Source: Lysinibacillus sp. KCTC 33748 (GTDB lineage Bacteria; Bacillota; Bacilli; Bacillales_A; Planococcaceae). From it: 64,000 bases of DNA. The stretch covers positions 1 through 64,000 of the forward strand of contig NZ_MWSJ01000004.1 in the NCBI RefSeq assembly GCF_002237755.1. The letters run 5' to 3'. This document shows positions 16,818 through 24,792 of this stretch, one piece after another. A program made the translations under genes and the position numbers. How positions within the stretch are numbered: the first letter of the stretch is position 1; every line of letters starts with the position of its first letter. The notes beneath the pieces were generated by a model. It had not been told where the DNA came from and did not search any database. It saw only the letters and a list, made by a program, of their open reading frames with translations.

Positions 16818-17417
16818 ATGAAAAGATTTACTTTATATGTAGTAATGGCATTCACAATTGTGGTCATGTATGCTTGTTCACACGATACAATGCCTAAAGA
16901 AAGCAATAAAGAAAGTAAGGAAAATACCGCTAGCAATGTACCTGTTAAAATTCCAGACGATCTATTTGTTTCTACTAAAAAGAATGAAACTATTAGTGAA
17001 GATGAAATGAAAGCAAGTATAAAAAAGTATATGGATTATAGTCATGTAATCGATAAAGAAATGCAAACAATCGTTTATAAATATGAGGATGCGAATGAAT
17101 CAGATCGGGAAAAATTAAAAAAATTAATGGATGAAGGAAAAAAGAATGATGCAAATTTCAATGATTTTTTAAGTAATAATACGATCCCTGAAGATTATAA
17201 AGAACCTTCAAAGACAATTTACGAATTTGTTTCATCCATCAGGGAAACTTTAACTCAATTTGAAGAGGAAATTGTTGGAGCGGTTGAAAATGGTAGTTTG
17301 ACAGAGATATCAGATTTTGCTTCAGAGCATTTTTCTAAAGCGAATGGAAGGCAGCAATTAAAAATTGAAAAGTTTTTAGACGAGAAAAATATAAAAACTA
17401 CATATTTTGATGAATAG
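16818..17417 (+). CDS. Hypothetical lipoprotein
   Basis: A 199-residue lipoprotein: KR, a hydrophobic segment and the lipobox-like VMYAC with Cys20, then a Ser/Lys/Glu-rich linker and a helical, charged domain. Its general layout recalls the Bacillus lipoproteins annotated as NDxF-motif lipoproteins, and NDF occurs in NANFNDF. I cannot confirm that family. It probably sits on the outer face of the membrane. RBS AAAAGGAGATT. Single gene with its own terminator. Confidence 0.7.
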   Translation: MKRFTLYVVMAFTIVVMYACSHDTMPKESNKESKENTASNVPVKIPDDLFVSTKKNETISEDEMKASIKKYMDYSHVIDKEMQTIVYKYEDANESDREKLKKLMDEGKKNDANFNDFLSNNTIPEDYKEPSKTIYEFVSSIRETLTQFEEEIVGAVENGSLTEISDFASEHFSKANGRQQLKIEKFLDEKNIKTTYFDE

Positions 17418-17432
17418 AAAGAATATATTTTT

Positions 17433-17465
17433 TACCCTTCATGTTTTTGAAGGGTATTTTTTTCG
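17433..17465 (+). terminator. Terminator after lipoprotein gene
   Basis: TACCCTTCA (17433-17441) pairs perfectly with TGAAGGGTA (17448-17456), followed by seven T residues. Confidence 0.88.
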
Positions 17466-17552
17466 TCGAATTTTTTGGTGGTAAAAGTATTGACCTGTGA
17501 GCAACCCCTAGGTTTAAGCTAAAGATATTCTAGTTTGAAGCGGGGAATATGC

Positions 17553-18392
17553 ATGAATAAAGAAAAGAAACTAAAAAAACCAGTAGCCAGTTTTATTCTA
17601 CTAACCAATATCATTTTTTTGCCACTTTTTTGTAATGTAGGAGTCATCAGCATGATGGAACTCCCTAAATGGATTTTTGATGTCATGCTCTGTGTATCAG
17701 CTTGGTCCTCAACGTTTGCTTTTGTACTATTATTCAAAAAAATCTATCCTGGACAGAGTATAATTCGATTTGTAAAAGATAAATTTAACAGTAAACTTAA
17801 ATTTTCTGTGATTCTAACCGTGGTTATGATTCAAGCATTGATATTTTTGATCATATTGTTTCTCGTATCGAAAAATAGTGAAGTAGACTCTATTATTACT
17901 ATCTCATCTTCGTGGATGCTGATTTATTTCTTTTTTAGAAACCTTTTTGCAGGGCCACTAGGAGAAGAACTTGGATGGAGAGGTTTTGCTCAAATTGAGC
18001 TTCAAAAGAGGCATACCCCTTTAATGGCTTCAATTATTATAGGGTTTTGGTGGGGGATGTGGCATTTACCAATATGGTTTACATCAGGGCTTATGGGACT
18101 AGATTTAATCAAATATATTCTATTTTTTATGATCGCACTCATTTCCATAAAAATCGTCATGACAGCATTTTATAACTTAAATAAGAATCTAGTCATCCCA
18201 ATCATAATCCATCAATTATTTAATTTTTTTATAGGGCTAATAGACGGAAACTTACTCGATTTAATCATGTATAACGCCATTTTATATTTTGTTGTAGCGG
18301 TTTTTTTCATCATTATTAATCCAAAGAATGTACTGTATGGACAGAAAGAGACAAACTTTAGACTCCAACCCCTAAAGGGACAAGGTGACTAA
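17553..18392 (+). CDS. CPBP-family intramembrane metalloprotease
   Basis: A 279-residue protein with about seven to eight membrane segments and all three CPBP (Rce1/Abi) motifs: EExxxR as GEELGWR (Glu138, Glu139, Arg143), a WxxxH motif as WGMWH (His171) and HxxxN as HQLFN (His221, Asn225). Such proteases process prenylated or membrane peptides and in Firmicutes often provide immunity to bacteriocins. ATG 17553 has GCGGGGAA just upstream; the TTG at 17535 does not. No bacteriocin gene adjoins it, so the substrate is unknown. Confidence 0.85.
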   Translation: MNKEKKLKKPVASFILLTNIIFLPLFCNVGVISMMELPKWIFDVMLCVSAWSSTFAFVLLFKKIYPGQSIIRFVKDKFNSKLKFSVILTVVMIQALIFLIILFLVSKNSEVDSIITISSSWMLIYFFFRNLFAGPLGEELGWRGFAQIELQKRHTPLMASIIIGFWWGMWHLPIWFTSGLMGLDLIKYILFFMIALISIKIVMTAFYNLNKNLVIPIIIHQLFNFFIGLIDGNLLDLIMYNAILYFVVAVFFIIINPKNVLYGQKETNFRLQPLKGQGD

Positions 18393-18428
18393 TAGCGGTG
18401 GGATTCCCGAGTAACTTCGGCACGAGTG

Positions 18429-18460
18429 GCCACCTTCAAATCGAGAACGAAGGTGGCTTT
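18429..18460 (+). terminator. Terminator after CPBP gene
   Basis: GCCACCTTC (18429-18437) and GAAGGTGGC (18449-18457) form a perfect 9-bp stem, followed by TTTT. Confidence 0.8.
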
Positions 18461-18621
18461 TCGCATGTTATATGCGGTAGTTGTGGCATTGAGTTGGGGA
18501 GGTAGCTGACCGACAAAATTCTATAAAATCAAAATTTTCTGTTGATTTCTAGTAAAGGGTTATGGCACACTGTAGAAGTGAATTATATTCCAAATTTTTC
18601 CTATGAAAGGGGATGTTATTA

Positions 18622-18657
18622 ATGACAACTTATATCATATTGGTGGTTTTAACTTAA
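18622..18657 (+). CDS. Leader peptide of rsgA-like operon
   Basis: A 36-base ORF, MTTYIILVVLT, with a strong Shine-Dalgarno AAAGGGGATG ahead of ATG 18622. It is followed by about 270 bases holding two intrinsic terminators before the next gene. Size, position and hydrophobic content fit a leader peptide whose stalled or slowed translation controls readthrough. Translation has not been shown. Confidence 0.6.
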   Translation: MTTYIILVVLT

Positions 18658-18884
18658 CCGAATATCGAGCATAGTGAATGCCAATCTTTTATTATAGCTT
18701 GGCATAAGAGCAAGCGGGAATATCACCCGTGTTTTTTTGCTATGCCGTAAACAGTAACCTTTCGTGAATACTGCTGTTAGCGGGATACGATGAAAGTCGT
18801 ATTCCTTTTTAATTATAGTCGACTTCTGGCTATTCTCCGCGAAACAGCAGCTTCTTAGGAGGCTGCTTGTTCGCGGTATTTTTA
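18658..18884 (+). promoter_or_regulatory. Attenuator leader with two terminators
   Basis: The region between the leader ORF and the GTPase gene folds into several hairpins. ATGCCAA/TTGGCAT encloses 18677-18706. The first terminator is GGGATACGA...TCGTATTCC followed by TTTTT (18782-18811). The second is CCGCGAA...TTCGCGG with further pairing, then TATTTTTAT (18837-18884), ending 41 bases before the start codon. Leader peptide plus serial terminators is the layout of ribosome-mediated attenuation, as in inducible resistance genes. Confidence 0.7.
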
Positions 18885-18925
18885 TGCCCAAAAACAATTT
18901 TAATTTTTTGGAGAGGGGCGGTTCA

Positions 18926-19993
18926 TTGATTGATTTGAAACAATACGGCTATATCGCAGTCGAAACACCGCCGATAGGTTTAATACCTGGAAGGGTTACG
19001 GAACTACAGCGAGACCAATATACCGTCATCACCGAACAAGGAGAAGTGACGGCTGTATTAAAGGGCACTTTCTACCATACTGCGGTGACTCGGGAGGATT
19101 TTCCATGCGTTGGCGATTTTGTATTTCTGCAATTCAACGAAAATGGTGCTTCACGCATTGCCAATTTGCTGCCTCGCCGCTCGAAATTTTCCCGCGCTGA
19201 CTATTCGGGACATGCAGCAGGGTATGTCAAAACTATACTGGAGCAAGTCGTAGCAACGAATTTTGATTACGTATTTATCGTGTCATCCCTAAACTGGGAT
19301 TTCAAAGTCAGCCGCATCATGCGCTATCTGACACAAGCACGACAGAGCAGCAGCCAGCCAGTCGTAATCTTAACAAAAGCTGACCTTGTGCCGGATTTCA
19401 GCGTACCGTTAGCTGAAGTTCAAAAAGCCGCTCCTGATGTCCCAGTACACGCAGTTTCCAGCCACACTGGGAGTGGTTTAGACGAGTTGAGTGAATATTT
19501 GCGACCAGGAAAAACCGTTGTATTACTCGGCATGTCCGGTGTGGGAAAATCCTCGTTACTAAACGCCTTAATGAATCAGGAAGTGATGACTGTCAAGGCT
19601 ATCCGAGAGGCAGACAGTCGGGGCCGGCACACAACAGCGCATCGTCAGCTTTTTATGCTTCCGACCGGTGCGATGGTTATTGATACGCCTGGTATGCGTG
19701 AACTTGGGCTGTTCGGTGCGGACGACGGGATCAGTGCAGGATTTAACGATGTGGAGGAATTATTCAAACAGTGTCGTTTTAATGACTGCCGCCATCAGAC
19801 GGAGCCGGGCTGCGCTGTTCTTGCTGCCCTTGCTGATGGATCATTGGCAACAGAGCAATGGGAGCGTTACCTTGTACAGATGCGGGAAAACAGGTTTGTA
19901 GATGATAAATCGAGGTATCTCATCGAAAAACGGGCGTGGCAAAAGTCTATTGCTATGCGACAAAAGGGGAAAAAGGGAGGATACAAGAAATGA
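18926..19993 (+). CDS. rsgA: RsgA-type circularly permuted ribosomal GTPase
   Basis: A 355-residue GTPase of the RsgA/YloQ family. It has an N-terminal OB-like part, then G4 (TKAD, 150-153) before G1 (GMSGVGKSS, 202-210), the switch GRHTT (233-237) and G3 (DTPG, 253-256). This is the circular permutation that defines the family. The C-terminal zinc knuckle has Cys283, Cys288, His290 and Cys296. RsgA acts in late 30S maturation. The start is TTG 18926, seven bases after GGAGAGGGG. Base composition looks higher in G+C than its neighbours. The attenuator leader and a coupled phosphotransferase gene argue for an acquired, inducible paralogue and not the housekeeping copy. Confidence 0.88.
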   Translation: MIDLKQYGYIAVETPPIGLIPGRVTELQRDQYTVITEQGEVTAVLKGTFYHTAVTREDFPCVGDFVFLQFNENGASRIANLLPRRSKFSRADYSGHAAGYVKTILEQVVATNFDYVFIVSSLNWDFKVSRIMRYLTQARQSSSQPVVILTKADLVPDFSVPLAEVQKAAPDVPVHAVSSHTGSGLDELSEYLRPGKTVVLLGMSGVGKSSLLNALMNQEVMTVKAIREADSRGRHTTAHRQLFMLPTGAMVIDTPGMRELGLFGADDGISAGFNDVEELFKQCRFNDCRHQTEPGCAVLAALADGSLATEQWERYLVQMRENRFVDDKSRYLIEKRAWQKSIAMRQKGKKGGYKK

Positions 19994-21006
19994 ACAAATG
20001 TGATGAACAGGTTGTAAAGCCCGAAATACTGGCGCTTGTTTTGAGTAAAATGCTAGGCAAGACGATAATCCGCGCAGATTATCAACTTAAAGAGTTGCAA
20101 GGTGGGACAATAGGGGTTGTTCGCCTTGTAACAGGTATAGCTGAAACTTCTGAAGGTGAAAGTCTGCCGTATAAGATGATTTGGAAAACACAGAAAAAAT
20201 TTGAGCGTTATAGTGATCCGGATTCATGGCGTAGGGAATACGACCTCTATGCATCTGATTTCAAAAAGGTTTTCTTCGATTCGTTCCGTTGGCCGGAGTG
20301 TTATCACACCGAAATAAATGGCGATGAGATTCAACTGTGGATGGAATATATTGATGGTGTGTCAGGCATAGATCTAACCGTGGAAATGTATGAACGTATA
20401 GCCGAAGAATTGGGGAGATTTCAAGGCAGGTTGTATACTGAACGACCAAACGTATTGCATAATTTGCCCAATTTAAGCAAGGTTGAATATACGAAAAACT
20501 ACTATCTGCATTATCGGTCATGGAATGTTTTGTATGATTATATACGCTCAGATGACTGTGAAATCCCGAAGCATCTATGTAAAATGCTCATAGACATAGA
20601 TAACAATGCGGACGAAATATTCAGTCGAATTGAAAAGCTACCAATAGTGCTTTGCCACAGAGATTTTTGGGTGGCAAACATATTCTATTCGGACAGTAAA
20701 ATCGTACTTATCGATTGGGATACCGCCGGATGGGGGCACATGGGTGAGGATATCGCGAGTTTAATAACTGATGAAGCGGACGTCAGTCATATGATTGAAT
20801 ACTACCAAAAATGCATTCCAGCATATTACAGAGGTTTTTCGAAATATGCGGATATGTCCAATGTATCCGATCATTGTATCTATGAACTAATCCTTGTTAT
20901 GTTCGGGTACAGGCTTGTGGAGTGGTATAAATTCGCTACGTCTCCCGAAGATAAATCAATGCACCTTAGTACTTTGCAAAAAATCTATGAGATGAGAAAT
21001 ATGTAG
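19990..21006 (+). CDS. APH-family phosphotransferase coupled to RsgA-like GTPase
   Basis: A 338-residue kinase-fold phosphotransferase: the catalytic loop CHRDFWVANIF has His223, Asp225 and Asn230, and Asp242 in LIDWDTAGWGHMGED binds metal. An in-frame upstream GTG exists, but ATG 19990 has GGGAGGA at a normal distance and overlaps the GTPase stop codon (ATGA), so translation is coupled. The substrate is not readable. Its neighbour acts on the 30S subunit, and the leader suggests induction by ribosome stress, so an antibiotic acting on the small subunit is a reasonable hypothesis. Confidence 0.82.
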   Translation: MNKCDEQVVKPEILALVLSKMLGKTIIRADYQLKELQGGTIGVVRLVTGIAETSEGESLPYKMIWKTQKKFERYSDPDSWRREYDLYASDFKKVFFDSFRWPECYHTEINGDEIQLWMEYIDGVSGIDLTVEMYERIAEELGRFQGRLYTERPNVLHNLPNLSKVEYTKNYYLHYRSWNVLYDYIRSDDCEIPKHLCKMLIDIDNNADEIFSRIEKLPIVLCHRDFWVANIFYSDSKIVLIDWDTAGWGHMGEDIASLITDEADVSHMIEYYQKCIPAYYRGFSKYADMSNVSDHCIYELILVMFGYRLVEWYKFATSPEDKSMHLSTLQKIYEMRNM

Positions 21007-21098
21007 AAAATATAACTATTGTGTATTAGATGTATTTAACTGGATGAAAGTCTATGAATTGGGATGTAATTCAATTTACGGAGGAATTCGTATTATAT

Positions 21099-21134
21099 AG
21101 TTCAATCAGATTTTTCTGGTTGAACTTTTTTTAT
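21099..21134 (+). terminator. Terminator after GTPase/phosphotransferase operon
   Basis: AGTTCAATCAGA (21099-21110) pairs with TCTGGTTGAACT (21115-21126) with one wobble, followed by a long T-run. Confidence 0.88.
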
Positions 21135-21295
21135 TTAGATTTAATCTATCAGTAGCCAGGGGTAGAACTTACGGGACGTGGACATTGATCCTATTAAAGG
21201 GCTTTATTGTGTGTTAAAGGGAAAGAGTAGGGTCTAATCATAATAATAAGCATATTATAACTTCAAGATTTTTATTTTCACAAAGGAGGAAAAGA

Positions 21296-21613
21296 ATGAT
21301 GTCAATTGTTCAAGTAACAACAAAGGAAGAATTAAGAGAACACTTAAAAACTAAAAAGATCGTGTTAATAAATTTTTGGGCTGAGTGGTGTGGCCCATGT
21401 AAAATGTTCAAAGGGGTGCTTAAAGAACTGAATGAAAAATTCAGTGGTAAGGTGAAAATTATACGGGTGAATGTTGAAAAAAGCCCAGATATTGCAGCAG
21501 AATATAAGGTAATGGGAATTCCTCATTCTCGATTGATTATTCATAATAAATTACGTGAACCAATTATTGGATATGTGCCGTTTGAACAACTAAAGCAAAT
21601 GATTGGAGTATGA
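21296..21613 (+). CDS. Thioredoxin-family protein
   Basis: A 105-residue thioredoxin-fold protein with the canonical WCGPC active site at residues 31-35 and the cis-proline region GIPHS (usually GIPT) near 75. It lacks a signal peptide, so it is cytoplasmic. It is shorter and more diverged than housekeeping TrxA and stands alone, so it is probably an auxiliary disulfide reductase. Two adjacent ATG codons (21296, 21299) follow AAAGGAGGAAAAG; either may be used. Confidence 0.85.
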   Translation: MMSIVQVTTKEELREHLKTKKIVLINFWAEWCGPCKMFKGVLKELNEKFSGKVKIIRVNVEKSPDIAAEYKVMGIPHSRLIIHNKLREPIIGYVPFEQLKQMIGV

Positions 21614-22220
21614 TTTGTTAAACAGCAGTACAACTTTTGGATGAACATCTAAAAATAAAAATTAACGTGGTGAATGTTTTACGATAATAATCATCAAGCC
21701 AGACAAGCAAAATAGATTACTCTTCTTGCTTGTTTGACTTGATTTCTAAATATAATGAGAAACTAATTGCAACGAACATTATAGTAGAAAATATAATCGA
21801 AAACGTGGCAGTATAGTAGATGGATGTAATCAATATACTCCGAAAAATATTATATATTCATAAACAAAAATAGGTTTCACATAATCAGGAATACCGTAAT
21901 AATTTTAATTAAAATGAGTGGTAGTATATATGTTATAAATTTCCAAAAGGAATAATGGTGGAGTAAATGTGTATTCCAATAGCGTGTATGAAGTCTTTTG
22001 GAATTCCGCGAAGATGGCGCTTGTATCATTAAAAGTACCGTAAAAAAAACAGGGGGATATACATAAATGTTTGTTAGTCAAATATGAATTTTTTAATCAG
22101 TTTTGATTATATACCAGCTCGTGTTATAATGAGTAACTTAAGGTAATTAAGACGTTCCTTATAACTGAACGGATGCCATGAGAGCCTCCGCATAGAGATA
22201 AAATATAGAGGTGTAAAAGA
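21614..22220. other. Gene-free AT-rich stretch
   Basis: 607 bases without a supported gene. A long imperfect hairpin lies at about 21693-21743 (TCAAG...CTTGA with ACAAGCAA/TTGCTTGT) and may end thioredoxin transcription. An extended -10 motif TGTTATAAT (22132-22140) is the likely promoter of the next gene. Confidence 0.5.
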
Positions 22221-22430
22221 TTGAATAAAAAATGGACGATTGAAAAAATTAAAGAATTTGTTGAGACTAATTCGGAAAGTAAGTTGCTAACGACTGAATA
22301 TCACGGTTTTTCTCAAAAATTATTATTAAAATGTGCGTGTGGTAGCAAGTATGAAAAAACATTTACAAAGTTTAAAAATAAACATCAACGTAAATGTGAC
22401 GTTTGCCAACCGCCAAAAGAATCACGCTAA
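22221..22430 (+). CDS. Small zinc-ribbon-like protein
   Basis: A 69-residue basic protein with a Cys-x-Cys (KCACGS) and a Cys-x-x-Cys (CDVCQ) separated by about 20 residues, which would form one zinc ribbon. The pattern LLLKCACGSKYEKTFTKFKN resembles zinc-binding repeats found next to HNH nucleases and in phage proteins, but no nuclease domain is present. TTG 22221 has AGAGGTG at the right distance. The role is unknown; nucleic-acid binding is possible. Confidence 0.6.
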   Translation: MNKKWTIEKIKEFVETNSESKLLTTEYHGFSQKLLLKCACGSKYEKTFTKFKNKHQRKCDVCQPPKESR

Positions 22431-22512
22431 TCAATATAAACGAAGTGTTTAAATGAACTAGCTAATGTTTACAGCTGCAAAGAATATTTTAAAAGTGAGT
22501 AGGAGAACAAAC

Positions 22513-22899
22513 ATGATAGAGATCAAAACATCTCCATTAAGTGATGGAGAATTCAATAGAGGGGTATTTGCAACGTGTGATATCAAAAAAGGACAGCTTT
22601 TGCACGAAGCCCCTGTCATTTCTTACCCAAATGAACAACATGAATACATTGAGCAAACATTACTCGCTGACTACGCTTTTGAGTATGGGATCGGTCGAAC
22701 TGCTATCCTGCTTGGTTACGGTATGTTGTTTAACCATTCTTATGAACCTAATGCAACTTATGAGATTAATTTTAAAAACCAAACTTTTGACTTCTTTGCT
22801 TATACGGACATTAAAGCCGGAGATGAAATTCTAATCAATTATAATGGCGACGTTGATGATAAAGAGCTACTGTGGTTTGATCAGGAAAAAGAAGATTAA
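22513..22899 (+). CDS. SET-domain protein
   Basis: A 128-residue minimal SET domain. It has the N-terminal RGVFATCDIKKGQLL strand, the knot motif FNHSYEPNAT (normally NHSxxPN) and GDEILINYNG with the catalytic tyrosine. Bacterial SET proteins methylate lysines, but targets are rarely known. There is no pre-SET or cysteine-rich post-SET region. ATG 22513 follows AGGAGA and begins right at the domain. It has its own terminator, so no partner is implied. Confidence 0.82.
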   Translation: MIEIKTSPLSDGEFNRGVFATCDIKKGQLLHEAPVISYPNEQHEYIEQTLLADYAFEYGIGRTAILLGYGMLFNHSYEPNATYEINFKNQTFDFFAYTDIKAGDEILINYNGDVDDKELLWFDQEKED

Positions 22900-22910
22900 A
22901 ATAAATCAGG

Positions 22911-22944
22911 GCGTTAATCCGAGAAGGATTGACGCTTTTATTTT
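22911..22944 (+). terminator. Terminator after SET gene
   Basis: GCGTTAATCC (22911-22920) pairs with GGATTGACGC (22926-22935) with one wobble, followed by TTTTATTTT. Confidence 0.85.
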
Positions 22945-23087
22945 GAAGTTATTGAGTTTATTAGCCAGTCAGGTAAGGAGTTATACTTTAATAAGAGGGT
23001 AACTAGAAAGAGATTTTTGGGCGATTGGTAATCCAAATTTCCACCTATTTTCTTCAAACTATTGAAGAGTAAGGAGAGTTGATACCA

Positions 23088-23204
23088 ATGACTATTTTTG
23101 AAGCAATTATGGTTGCTATAAGTTACTCCACACTTATAGTTTCAGTAATTGCCTTGTCATTTACTTTTCTTCACATGTTGCTGATTAGAAGGATTGGTCC
23201 GTAA
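23088..23204 (+). CDS. Holin-like type I toxin
   Basis: A 38-residue ORF starting MTIFEAIMVAISYSTLIVSV and continuing IALSFTF, which is the pattern of the small Bacillus holin-like toxins (TxpA/BsrG-like type I toxins): a short polar start, one membrane helix and a charged tail. AAGGAG lies 11 bases before ATG. The C terminus HMLLIRRIGP differs from the usual lysine-rich end, and the downstream antisense RNA module seen at the second locus (26253) is missing here. It may be a rearranged toxin. Confidence 0.65.
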   Translation: MTIFEAIMVAISYSTLIVSVIALSFTFLHMLLIRRIGP

Positions 23205-23348
23205 TAAGTCAACTCATACTGCAGGTGTCGTCCTTACTCCAAAACCTTTAATCAATTATGTGCCGGTTCAAAAGGGGAATGTTGGAGTATATTTAACCAA
23301 TGGGCAATGAATGAAGTTGAAGGAGAGGAAGTCCTCAAAATGGCTTTC

Positions 23349-23567
23349 TTATGACTTACAAATCTGAGAATTTGATAAGACAGGTTCTAACTCTTCAGCA
23401 TTTTTCCTCATGGGAATGGGTTCTTGATGGTAGTTTGGTTTATTAGCAGAGTCACATTTTTTATCAAACTTTATTAAAGAGTTCATAAGAATTGCTAATA
23501 GCTCATCTTTTCTCTCGTAATCTTCGTGTTTTACCATTGCAATCATTGCTTTTTGATCTTCAGTCAT
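23349..23567 (-). CDS. Small hypothetical protein
   Basis: A 72-residue, charged, probably helical protein starting MTEDQKAMIAMVKHEDYERK. The residue mix looks coding, but the ribosome binding site (AGGGAT) is weak and I recognise no family. It lies between a holin-like toxin gene and an IS remnant. It may be a real orphan or a decayed gene. Confidence 0.4.
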   Translation of the reverse strand: MTEDQKAMIAMVKHEDYERKDELLAILMNSLIKFDKKCDSANKPNYHQEPIPMRKNAEELEPVLSNSQICKS

Positions 23568-23682
23568 ATAATCCCTAATAAAAATTATTACATGGAGAAA
23601 CAGTAATTCCTAGTATTACATGCCAGAGGGTTAAAATTGAATAGAAAAATAACAAAAAGCATGCTTTTTTATGAGAATGAAG

Positions 23683-23790
23683 TGACCCCTAAAAGTTAGG
23701 TACGGTTATTTCATTAGGCAGCGTTTAGGGTATGGGTTCGATATGTATCGGACTCATGCCTTTTAATTTTGCCTTAATCCTTTGTTTTCA
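23683..23790 (-). pseudogene. IS3-family (IS150-type) transposase C-terminal remnant
   Basis: On the minus strand the sequence encodes RIKAKLKGMSPI then, after one missing base, YRTHTLNAA and a stop at 23714. This is the standard C terminus of IS150-group OrfB. About 15 bases later the element end CCTAACTTTTAGGGGTCA (23700-23683) is present. Everything else of the element is gone. Confidence 0.7.
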
Positions 23791-24250
23791 AATCCTGTCA
23801 GTATTAGCTTTGGTAATTTTATGAAATATTTAATGATGAAATGAAGATAAAATCAATCTTTCTGCAATTTCAAATTCGCAAACCATTAATAAGTTTTTAA
23901 TTTATTCCGTCCTGCTATGCAATACTACAATCTAATTTGTCTTTAAACCTCTATATCAATTAAAGATTTAAAAAATAAAAAAATTCCAAAAATAGAAGGA
24001 GTTTCAAAAGAAGTGTGTAATATGTAATATTATAGAAAATAAAGAATTATTAGGATGTTAGATTGTAAATTTCTTCTTTTAAACTTTTTAATTGTACCTT
24101 TTCGAAATTTAAGCTTCCAATCCTTTAAACAAACGATGTGATAAATAGGTTTTTAATGTAAATATTCTTACTTGATGTTTTAGCCAAAGGTGAAGTAACA
24201 GCTGATAAATCACATCTTGAATATAGGATTATTAAATAACAAACCAAAAT
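23791..24250. other. AT-rich gene-free stretch
   Basis: About 460 bases of very AT-rich sequence between the IS remnant and the micro-gene array. A short open frame at about 24158-24240 ending DKSHLEYRIIK looks like the tail of a lost gene. The promoter of the micro-gene array must lie here, but I could not choose one. Confidence 0.45.
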
Positions 24251-24286
24251 GCAGCCTAAAAAATACACTGAAAGGAGGTGATTTAT

Positions 24287-24304
24287 ATGCAATGGAATTA
24301 TTAA
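24287..24304 (+). CDS. Micro-gene 1 encoding pentapeptide MQWNY (putative RiPP precursor)
   Basis: Codons ATG CAA TGG AAT TAT TAA. AAAGGAGGTGAT (24271-24282) is a near-perfect Shine-Dalgarno sequence with GGAGG eight bases before ATG. The length (18 bp), an M-x start, aromatic residues at positions 3 (Trp) and 5 (Tyr), and a P450 gene downstream match the plan of biarylitide precursors (for example MRYYH), in which a P450 cross-links residues 3 and 5. The product and its modification are inferred. Confidence 0.75.
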   Translation: MQWNY

Positions 24305-24343
24305 AAGCAGCCTAAAAAATACACTGAAAGGAGGGTGATTTAT

Positions 24344-24361
24344 ATGCAATGGAATTATTAA
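24344..24361 (+). CDS. Micro-gene 2 encoding pentapeptide MQWNY (putative RiPP precursor)
   Basis: Identical 18-base coding sequence to micro-gene 1. The Shine-Dalgarno is AAAGGAGGG (24327-24335). The start codon lies 57 bases after that of copy 1. The overlapping +2 frame ATG GAA would give a 7-residue peptide but lies too far from the Shine-Dalgarno. Confidence 0.75.
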   Translation: MQWNY

Positions 24362-24398
24362 AAGCAGATTAAAAATACATTGAAAGGAGGTAATTTAT

Positions 24399-24416
24399 AT
24401 GCAATGGAATTATTAA
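24399..24416 (+). CDS. Micro-gene 3 encoding pentapeptide MQWNY (putative RiPP precursor)
   Basis: Third identical 18-base coding sequence, with AAAGGAGG (24383-24390) upstream, 55 bases after copy 2. The upstream half of the repeat has drifted (GATT for CCTA, CATTG for CACTG) while the coding part has not. Confidence 0.75.
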   Translation: MQWNY

Positions 24417-24486
24417 TACTTAGTAAAGAAAAATGTAATTCAACTTATTAATTATTACGGTTGTACATGCTAACAATTATGATTAC

Positions 24487-24516
24487 AAAAAGACAGGGCT
24501 ATTCCCTGTCTTTTTA
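24487..24516 (+). terminator. Terminator after micro-gene array
   Basis: AAAAAGACAGGG (24487-24498) and CCCTGTCTTTTT (24504-24515) form a perfect 12-bp stem with a 5-base loop and a U-tract. It would yield an abundant precursor transcript, with partial readthrough or a separate promoter serving the P450. Confidence 0.92.
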
Positions 24517-24537
24517 TAATGTAAAACAGGTGATAAT

Positions 24538-24792
24538 ATGATAAATGCTTTTAGAGCTTTAAAGATTACGATTCATTTTTAATTAAAAAATTCAACTGTT
24601 ATTCGTCCTCTATATGCTAGATTTAAAAATACCCAATTTGAAGAAGTATATAATTACGAAAATGATATTTACAAATTTTCAAATACAATATTTAATAATT
24701 CTAAAAATAATATTAATTCAGAAAATATACTTCCATTTTTTGTATATATAAGTTACACTTACATTACAAAAAATTTACTGATATTACCATAA
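24538..24792 (+). pseudogene. Open frame interrupted by one TAA, between precursors and P450
   Basis: ATG 24538 follows AGGTGAT. The frame reads 14 codons (MINAFRALKITIHF), a TAA at 24580-24582, then stays open for 69 more codons (LKNSTVIRPLYARFKNTQ..., ending TKNLLILP) up to TAA 24790. In DNA this AT-rich such an open run is unlikely by chance, so it is probably a gene killed by one stop, or an ORF read through at it. No in-frame start follows the stop. No family recognised. Confidence 0.45.

Larger units (their letters stand above)
24251..24419 (+). repeat. Three tandem copies of an RBS plus micro-ORF unit
   Basis: Three direct repeats of 57, 57 and 55 bases (24251, 24308 and 24365 onward). 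Each consists of CAGCCTAAAAAATACACTG or a variant, GAAAGGAGG, an AT-rich spacer, ATG and a five-codon ORF. The coding 18 bases are identical in all three, whereas bases around the Shine-Dalgarno sequence and upstream vary, which suggests selection on the peptide. Confidence 0.9.

Noticed and set aside
18884-18925. Start of the RsgA-like protein at ATG 18884.
   Set aside because: That ATG is part of the second terminator's U-tract and lacks a Shine-Dalgarno, whereas TTG 18926 has GGAGAGGGG seven bases upstream.
24125-24349. Minus-strand 74-codon frame across the micro-gene array.
   Set aside because: Its start lies inside the third-party repeat, it has no Shine-Dalgarno sequence, and part of its sequence is a reverse reading of the repeats.
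24251-24419. Possible CRISPR array.
   Set aside because: The repeats are directly adjacent with no unique spacers and each contains a Shine-Dalgarno and ORF. The arrays at 32419-32710, 56583-56656 and 63908-64000 were rejected for the same reason.
24292-24440. Alternative frame in the repeats: ATG GAA TTA TTA gives MELLKAA, MELLKAD and a 15-residue MELLILSKEKCNSTY.
   Set aside because: These ATGs lie about 13 bases from GGAGG, against 8 for MQWNY, and the reading differs between copies, while the MQWNY codons are identical in all three.
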